Shown one piece after another: positions 6,380 to 10,898 of a DNA stretch of 10,898 nucleotides (within the stretch, counting starts at the first letter, position 1; every line of letters begins with the position of its first letter). A program made the position numbers and the translations under genes. The notes below the pieces were generated by a model. The model was not told where the DNA came from. It worked only from the letters and a program-made list of their open reading frames with translations, and did no database searches. Source of the DNA: Balneolales bacterium (GTDB lineage: Bacteria > Bacteroidota > Rhodothermia > Balneolales > HLUCCA01); the NCBI GenBank assembly GCA_022565415.1, contig JAIUMT010000096.1, forward strand, positions 1 to 10,898. Reading direction: 5' to 3'.

Positions 6380-7054
6380 ATGAAATCTTTACGTGTTTTT
6401 CTGATCGGTATATTGATGAGCGCCTCCGTATCAATCTCCGCTCTCGCCCAAGAACGATTACCCTCGCTGGTGGCCGAACCCGAGCCCATAAACTGGTACC
6501 TGACCGCATTCGCAGGAGCTTCCCTGAATAGCTTAAGCAGCGAGATTTTCGAAAACTGGGATAACGGATACAAGTTCGGCTTCGGAGCGGGATACCAACG
6601 ATCGGAGTTCAGCGACTTGTCGTTTCACCTCAGCTATCATACCTATCCGTACAAAGGCGGGAGTTTGTTGATCTTTCTGCCCGATTCGAGTCCGGTGAAT
6701 ATCTCTACCCGTGGCGAATCCTCTACTGTGCTCGAAGGCTCAGCCGGTGGGCGGCTCATGACCTCCGGAGAGCGATTTGTACCCTACGTAGGTGTTCGAG
6801 CGGGATTTTACTCCATTCAAACAGGGCGTGTTACGGTAACCGAGCGAAGCATGAGTACCGACGAAATTGTTAATGTGTACACGTTGGCCAATACCGACGA
6901 AACCAACTTACGGGGATTTATAGGACTGGAAATAGGGATGCAGGCCCCAATAAATGATCGTCTTTCGATGAACTTCGAAACCGGAATCACGAAAGCATTC
7001 GGCGCTGCAATCGGATTTATACCATTTATTGGAATGATTGAGTATTCGTTTTAA
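6380..7054 (+). CDS. Outer-membrane beta-barrel protein
   Basis: This 224-residue protein has a clear signal peptide (MKSLRVFLIGILMSASVSIS then ALA, cut before Q24). The rest alternates hydrophobic and polar residues in beta-strand style: 'NWYLTAFAGASLNSL', 'YKFGFGAGYQRS', 'LSFHLSYHTYPYKGG', 'FVPYVGVRAGFYSIQTG', 'LRGFIGLEIGMQAPI' and 'LSMNFETGITKAFGAAIGF'. It ends in Tyr-Ser-Phe, the aromatic C-terminus read by the BAM insertion machinery. The pattern fits a small 8-stranded barrel of the OmpA/OmpW-like kind in the outer membrane. I cannot name a specific family or substrate. It starts 24 bases after the last mini-ORF of the preceding repeat, so it may share a transcript with ade. There is no Shine-Dalgarno. 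The stop is TAA. Confidence 0.85.
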   Translation: MKSLRVFLIGILMSASVSISALAQERLPSLVAEPEPINWYLTAFAGASLNSLSSEIFENWDNGYKFGFGAGYQRSEFSDLSFHLSYHTYPYKGGSLLIFLPDSSPVNISTRGESSTVLEGSAGGRLMTSGERFVPYVGVRAGFYSIQTGRVTVTERSMSTDEIVNVYTLANTDETNLRGFIGLEIGMQAPINDRLSMNFETGITKAFGAAIGFIPFIGMIEYSF

Positions 7055-7199
7055 TCACGATTCACGGAACGGAACTTTCCCCTCCAGCATTTAGTAAGCT
7101 CCAATCAAAAAGTGTCATCAATATGTAGTGAGCCATCGCCAAGAGTAAACTGCGAGATTCGAGCGAATACCTCACGAAGTGAATAAAGCAGAACACATC

Positions 7200-7263
7200 C
7201 TTAACTAAGTAGATATGACTTGATTGGTTCATATCTACGAAAATAAGGAGTGTCCTAGTTAAG
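7200..7263. repeat. Nested inverted repeats (8 + 10 bp)
   Basis: The inner stem GTAGATATGA (7209-7218) pairs exactly with TCATATCTAC (7229-7238) around a 10-base loop. The outer arms CTTAACTA (7200-7207) and TAGTTAAG (7256-7263) are also exact reverse complements. On the left only one base separates the two stems; on the right there are 17 bases. The element lies between the 3' ends of the barrel gene (plus) and the small membrane protein gene (minus). It could be a bidirectional transcription end, a structured RNA or a small non-autonomous mobile element. No long T-run follows on either strand. Confidence 0.65.
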
Positions 7264-7276
7264 ACTTGCTCATAGG

Positions 7277-7288
7277 CAGTTTAAACTG
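7277..7288. repeat. Perfect 12-bp palindrome CAGTTTAAACTG
   Basis: CAGTTTAAACTG equals its own reverse complement. It lies 14 bases right of the nested repeat and 16 bases beyond the stop of the small minus-strand membrane protein gene. A protein-binding site or a 3'-end structure are both possible. A 12-bp palindrome alone is weak evidence, but it adds to a cluster of symmetric elements here. Confidence 0.4.
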
Positions 7289-7303
7289 TTCTTAAATGCA
7301 TAT

Positions 7304-7606
7304 TCACACAGCCTGACCTCTTGCTATATCGTTAGTAGATTTAGCAGAATAGTAAATTACCGTCAGAATCGTATCAAGAAGGATAGAAAAAACAGCAATT
7401 ATTGCATACACTGGCGATAATGAGTTCACTGCAAACAAAAAAATTGCAATGAACAAAACCATCGTGATTTGCTCAGCATAAAACTTTGGAGGTAGTGACA
7501 ACTTTAGGTTGTTCATTGAACCGGCCCGTTTTACTTCGTTCTGAATTCGATATAGTCTATAACCGAAAAATACAATCCCGATTATCAATGCTAAAAATAT
7601 TGTCAT
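7304..7606 (-). CDS. Small multi-pass membrane protein of unknown function
   Basis: This 100-residue hydrophobic protein is not recognised. Three likely membrane segments are visible: about 2-18 (TIFLALIIGIVFFGYRL), about 47-60 (ITMVLFIAIFLFAV) and about 66-86 (VYAIIAVFSILLDTILTVIYY). A short charged stretch 'RIQNEVKRAGS' follows the first. The ends are polar (SAKSTNDIARGQAV). Its DNA is clearly more AT-rich than its neighbours: two sampled 60-base rows are about one third GC, against 55-63% in single rows of ade and ppc. This hints at separate origin. It is convergent to the beta-barrel gene and divergent from the aldo/keto reductase. Start choice rests on the first ATG before the hydrophobic segment; no ribosome site is seen. 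It reads like a real protein, but a chance hydrophobic frame in AT-rich DNA cannot be excluded. Confidence 0.55.
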   Translation of the reverse strand: MTIFLALIIGIVFFGYRLYRIQNEVKRAGSMNNLKLSLPPKFYAEQITMVLFIAIFLFAVNSLSPVYAIIAVFSILLDTILTVIYYSAKSTNDIARGQAV

Positions 7607-7873
7607 TGTTTAGTCTCAGTGGCAGTATGAAGATGCATCCATGCCTGTTTTTTTGGGTAAAAGTTTAAGGTCTTTAATTAAAGAGTATTTCGACCTAGTT
7701 TTGTTACAAAGAATTATCAAAAAACTCTACTTAACAAAATCTATAATCACAAGAGGTCACCTAGTATGCAATAACATTGATATATTAAGTTGATAAATTT
7801 TCGTTAGGTTACCACTTTAAATAGGCAAGAACTGCATCCCTAGCCCACATAACCACCATTAATCGCACGAATC
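7607..7873. other. AT-rich divergent intergenic region
   Basis: These 267 bases separate the small membrane protein (minus) from the aldo/keto reductase (plus) and should carry promoters for both. One sampled row (7681-7740) is only about 25% GC. A perfect 14-bp palindrome lies at 7671-7684. GGTCACC (7756-7762) and GGTTACC (7807-7813) are similar 7-base words about 51 bases apart, possibly chance. No coding sequence and no confident promoter were found. Confidence 0.45.
7671..7684. repeat. Perfect 14-bp palindrome TCTTTAATTAAAGA
   Basis: The 14 bases equal their own reverse complement. They lie about 65 bases upstream of the small membrane protein start and 190 bases upstream of the aldo/keto reductase start, a plausible place for an operator. 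The AT-rich setting raises the chance of a random match. Confidence 0.4.
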
Positions 7874-8866
7874 ATGTATAAGGCATCTGAATCACGTTAT
7901 GAGACCATGAATTACCGCCGTTGTGGTCGAACCGGGCTCAAACTGCCCGAAATCTCACTCGGATTGTGGCATAACTTCGGGGATGTAGACGATTTCGAAA
8001 CCGCCCGCAAAATGATTCACTTTGCCTTCGACCGGGGCATAACCCACTTTGATTTAGCCAATAATTACGGTCCGCCAGCCGGATCTGCCGAAAGCAACTT
8101 CGGCAAAATCCTCAAGAAAGACCTCGCCAAACACCGTGACGAGCTGGTCATATCGACCAAAGCCGGCTATTTGATGTGGCCGGGTCCGTACGGAGAATGG
8201 GGATCGCGCAAGCACCGCCTGTAGAGTTTAGATCAAAGCCTTCAACGCATGGGACTCGACTACTTGGATATTTTCTATCATCACCGTCCCGATCCCAGCA
8301 CCCCACTCGAATAATCACTCGGCGCGCTCGACTACGCTGTGCGCTCGGGTAAAGCCCTATATGTAGGAATTTCATCGTACGACGCCGCATCAACCCGTAA
8401 GGCTGCAGCAATGTTGCGCGACATGGGAACTCCATGCGTAATCCATCAGCCGAAGTACAACCTGTTTGAGCGCTGGATAGAGCGTGAACTGATTGATGCG
8501 CTGAGGGATACCGGCATGGGATGTATTCCGTTTTCGCCGCTTGCCCAGGGAATGCTCACCGACCGGTACCTGAACGGCATTCCAAGCGACTCCCGGGCTG
8601 CCAAAGAGCACGGATTTCTAAAAAAGGACATGATTACCGAAGGCAAGCTGAGTCAAATCAGCAGGCTTAACGAGGTCGCGAAGCGGCGCGGACAATCATT
8701 AGCCCAAATGAGCCTGGCATGGGTACTGCGAATTCCAGAAATTACCAGCGTTTTACTTGGTGCAAGCAGTGTAGAACAGCTCGAGTCTAACCTCGGAGCC
8801 CTCCAAAACAAACAATTCAGCGACGAAGAATACCGCGAAATCGACCACATCATTTTCAACTCCTAA
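7874..8866 (+). pseudogene. Aldo/keto reductase (YghZ / L-glyceraldehyde-3-phosphate reductase type), two in-frame stops
   Basis: This is a cytoplasmic NADPH-dependent aldehyde reductase of the YghZ branch. Homologs reduce L-glyceraldehyde 3-phosphate and methylglyoxal. The frame covers 331 codons including the final TAA, near the family length. It carries TAG at codon 117 (8222-8224) and TAA at codon 147 (8312-8314). Conserved features continue across both in one frame: 'RRCGRTGLKLPEISLGLWHNF' (15-35), 'DLANNYGPPAGSAE' with Asp60 and Tyr65, 'STKAGY' with Lys96, 'DYLDIFYHHRPDP' with the catalytic His near 136-137, 'GKALYVGISSY', 'PLAQGMLTDRYLNGIP', and 'SVLLGASSVEQLESN' in the cofactor-binding part. 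At codon 147 homologs read PLEE, so GAA to TAA is likely. At codon 117 the ancestral codon is less certain. The ATG at 7874 is chosen because the extra 'SESRYETMNYR' matches the N-terminal style of this branch. No product longer than 116 residues is expected without readthrough. Confidence 0.88.
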
Positions 8867-8882
8867 TTCATCTAGCTACACT

Positions 8883-10898
8883 ATGTATTTCAGTACCACC
8901 GACGACAGCCTCGATCTACAAAAAATTCAAGACGATATCGCTTTTTTGCGCACTTGCTACACCGAAATGTTGCAAGAAATTGGTGAAGATGCCGTTGTTC
9001 GGCAGCTTGAAGGCGATCTTTCGGTCAACGCCGATCCCGCCAAAATAAGCAAGGCATTTTCGTTGTATTTCCAACTTGTGACCATTGTAGAAGAAAACGC
9101 CGCGGTGCAACTCCGCCGGAAACTCGAAAATCAGCACGGTCTATCGCGCATCTCGGGACTTTGGGGCAAGACCCTCTCCGACCTTAAAAATAGTGGCGTT
9201 TCTGAGCGTGTTATTGCCGAAACCCTGCCCAAAACACGCATTGAGCCCGTTTTTACAGCGCATCCAACCGAGTCGAAGCGCTCAACTGTAATCGATCAGC
9301 TACGAACAATTTACCTTTTGATGGTACGGCGCGAGAATCACATCTGGACCGACAGCGAGAAAAACCAGATCAAAGACGACGTGAAAGTGGCGTTGCAGCG
9401 ACTTTGGAATACGGGTCAGGTCTTTTTGCAGAAACCCTCCATCCAAGATGAACTCCGAAACGTGATGCACTATCTGAAGAATGTGTTTCCGGAGGTGCTT
9501 CCATTGCTAGACAATCGTTTGCGGGAGGCGTGGGTTCAAACCGGATTTGATGCTTCGCTGCTCGAAAATCCCACTTCTTTGCCGAAAATCACGTTTGGAA
9601 ACTGGGTTGGCGGCGACCGCGACGGACATCCATTCGTAACCGACAAAGTAACCGAAGAAACGCTTCAGGAGCTCCGCAAAAATGCGCTCGATCTCGTGCA
9701 ACACGATTTACGGGATTTAGCCCGGAAAATCAGTATTTCAAGCTATGAAGTTGCTGTCCCCGAGAAATTAACTGCCCGAATCGAAGAATTGCGACAGTTG
9801 TGCGGCGACAAAGGTGATGAGGCCGCAAATCGAAATCCGAACGAGCCCTGGAGACAGCTTCTCAATCTGTTGATTGTGCGCTTACCGATAGAATCTGATG
9901 GAACACCCATCAAAGATATTGATCCGAAACGATACATTATCACGGTTTCGGACCTCATTGGAGACCTCGATATTCTTACCGAATCGTTGCTCGAAATCGA
10001 TGCGCGTTTAATTGTGAAAGCCGATGTTGTACCGGTAATTCGCAAAATTAGCACCCTCGGATTTCATCTGGCGTCGCTGGATATTCGCCAAAACAGCAAG
10101 TTTCATGATGCCGCCATTTCACAGCTTTTATGTGCAGCCGGAATCGAAGACGGCGAGAATTACGCGAAGTGGTCGGAAGATAAGCGCGTGGATTTCCTGA
10201 ATTCGGAACTACAAAGTACGCGTCCGTTTGTGCGTCACCGCTATAAATTGGGCGAGGAAGCTGATGCCGTTTTAGCGTGCTACCGGGTGTTGTACCGACA
10301 CATTAAGCGATTCGGCGCACGAGGAATTGGTTCGTTGATTGTGAGCATGACGCGCAGCTTGTCGGATTTACTCGGAGTGTACGTTCTCGCCCGCGAGGCC
10401 GGACTCATTGAGGTAACCGATGAAGGATTGGCTTGTTTGCTTCCGGTTGTGCCGCTTTTAGAAACAATCGAGGATTTGGAAAAAGGTCCGAAAATTCTGA
10501 AATCGTTTCTTGAGCATCCTGTTACGAAGCGAAGTTTGCGCATGCAGAAAATGCTCGAAAATGATGAGGTTGATCTGCGCGAAGGCCGGGTTACCATCCG
10601 CAAAGGAGCCGATTCTGAAAGCGATCTTGTACAGCAGGTTATGGTGGGTTATAGCGATAGTAACAAAGATGGCGGCATCATGGCCAGTTTATGGAGTTTG
10701 AATGTGGCTCAGCGGCAGTTGCCCGAGGTTGGGCGAGAAATGGGAATCCGCATTCGGTATTTTCACGGACGGGGCGGTACAATTAGTCGCGGGGCTGGGC
10801 CAACGCATCGTTTCATTGCCGGACTTCCATCCGAAACTATTGGCGGTGATATGAGACTTACCGAGCAGGGTGAGGTGATTTCACAAAAATATGCCAAC
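8883..10898 (+). CDS. ppc: Phosphoenolpyruvate carboxylase, N-terminal 672 residues
   Basis: This cytoplasmic enzyme joins PEP and bicarbonate to give oxaloacetate and phosphate, refilling the TCA cycle. The frame is open without a stop from ATG 8883 to the right edge; bacterial enzymes are around 850-930 residues, so roughly the last quarter is missing. Motifs: 'EPVFTAHPTESKRS' with catalytic His127 (121-134); 'NWVGGDRDGHPFV' (240-252); 'LDIRQNSKFHD' near 400; 'MVGYSDSNKDGG' (587-598); and the glycine-rich loop 'FHGRGGTISRGAGPTH' (627-642). All key residues visible are intact. The gene lies 16 bases after the aldo/keto reductase stop on the same strand, so they may share a transcript. Nonsense mutations in the gene in front could reduce ppc expression by polarity. 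There is no Shine-Dalgarno, and the chosen ATG gives a normal N-terminus for the family. Allosteric C-terminal residues are outside the window. Confidence 0.96.
   Translation, partial: MYFSTTDDSLDLQKIQDDIAFLRTCYTEMLQEIGEDAVVRQLEGDLSVNADPAKISKAFSLYFQLVTIVEENAAVQLRRKLENQHGLSRISGLWGKTLSDLKNSGVSERVIAETLPKTRIEPVFTAHPTESKRSTVIDQLRTIYLLMVRRENHIWTDSEKNQIKDDVKVALQRLWNTGQVFLQKPSIQDELRNVMHYLKNVFPEVLPLLDNRLREAWVQTGFDASLLENPTSLPKITFGNWVGGDRDGHPFVTDKVTEETLQELRKNALDLVQHDLRDLARKISISSYEVAVPEKLTARIEELRQLCGDKGDEAANRNPNEPWRQLLNLLIVRLPIESDGTPIKDIDPKRYIITVSDLIGDLDILTESLLEIDARLIVKADVVPVIRKISTLGFHLASLDIRQNSKFHDAAISQLLCAAGIEDGENYAKWSEDKRVDFLNSELQSTRPFVRHRYKLGEEADAVLACYRVLYRHIKRFGARGIGSLIVSMTRSLSDLLGVYVLAREAGLIEVTDEGLACLLPVVPLLETIEDLEKGPKILKSFLEHPVTKRSLRMQKMLENDEVDLREGRVTIRKGADSESDLVQQVMVGYSDSNKDGGIMASLWSLNVAQRQLPEVGREMGIRIRYFHGRGGTISRGAGPTHRFIAGLPSETIGGDMRLTEQGEVISQKYAN

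Noticed and set aside
7486..7668. Plus-strand open frame of 60 residues
   Set aside because: It lies opposite the small membrane protein, whose translation has a far more coherent three-segment membrane pattern. The 60-residue frame shows no motif.
4982..8314. Stop-codon reassignment (TAA/TAG read as Glu or Gln)
   Set aside because: TAA, TAG and TGA all end genes at natural C-termini in this window: TAG for the kinase, TGA for the regulator, the lipoprotein and ade, TAA for the haem-motif protein, the barrel protein and the reductase. The regulator, the kinase and the open part of ppc contain no internal stops. Reassignment would need many in-frame cases in all genes.
8339..8866. A separate reductase-like gene starting near 8339
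   Set aside because: It lacks the catalytic Asp, Tyr and Lys of the family, which lie upstream in the same frame before the two stops. It is the C-terminal part of the broken aldo/keto reductase.

Overview
The window looks like a chromosomal segment of a member of the Bacteroidota or a close relative such as Balneolota. The evidence is a tricorn-like WD40/PD40 peptidase, a 7TMR-DISM sensor kinase of the HisKA_3 class, a DUF4920-type lipoprotein, starts that almost all lack a Shine-Dalgarno sequence, and coding DNA of intermediate GC. This placement is inferred from gene content only. No RNA gene, CRISPR array, transposase or phage gene was found.

Layout. The left part is read on the minus strand. 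It holds the N-terminal end of a tricorn-like peptidase (1-448, running off the edge) and a 410-base gap with several clean inverted repeats. Next comes a two-component pair transcribed response regulator first (2700-3329) and then kinase (859-2703), overlapping by ATGA. A 301-base divergent intergenic region follows. From 3631 the genes run on the plus strand: a lipoprotein and a membrane-anchored CxxCH (c-type haem motif) protein overlapping by ATGA, adenine deaminase (ade), and an outer-membrane beta-barrel protein. An AT-rich stretch (about 7264-7873) carries one small minus-strand membrane protein. After it come an aldo/keto reductase of the YghZ/L-glyceraldehyde-3-phosphate reductase type and, 16 bases later, phosphoenolpyruvate carboxylase (ppc), which is open for 672 codons to the right edge.

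Three points stand out. First, ade has one in-frame stop (codon 131, TAA) and the aldo/keto reductase has two (codon 117 TAG, codon 147 TAA). Everything else in both genes reads as intact, conserved protein in one frame. At least two of the three are most simply explained as a Glu codon changed by a single G-to-T substitution. Second, just after ade there is a degenerate 38-base tandem repeat derived from the last codons of ade. Each unit has its own ATG and keeps a short frame of the form M-x-x-x-E-T-[F/L], and the short frames are chained stop-to-start. Third, the non-coding gaps are rich in perfect inverted repeats: a 13-bp stem at 609-644, a nested 8+10 bp structure at 7200-7263, and palindromes at 7277-7288 and 7671-7684.

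The genes do not form one pathway. The functions seen are signal sensing and transcription control, envelope proteins of unknown role, purine salvage (adenine to hypoxanthine), aldehyde reduction and anaplerotic carbon fixation. No clearly new multi-gene system is visible. The most unusual items are the premature stops and the chained repeat behind ade.
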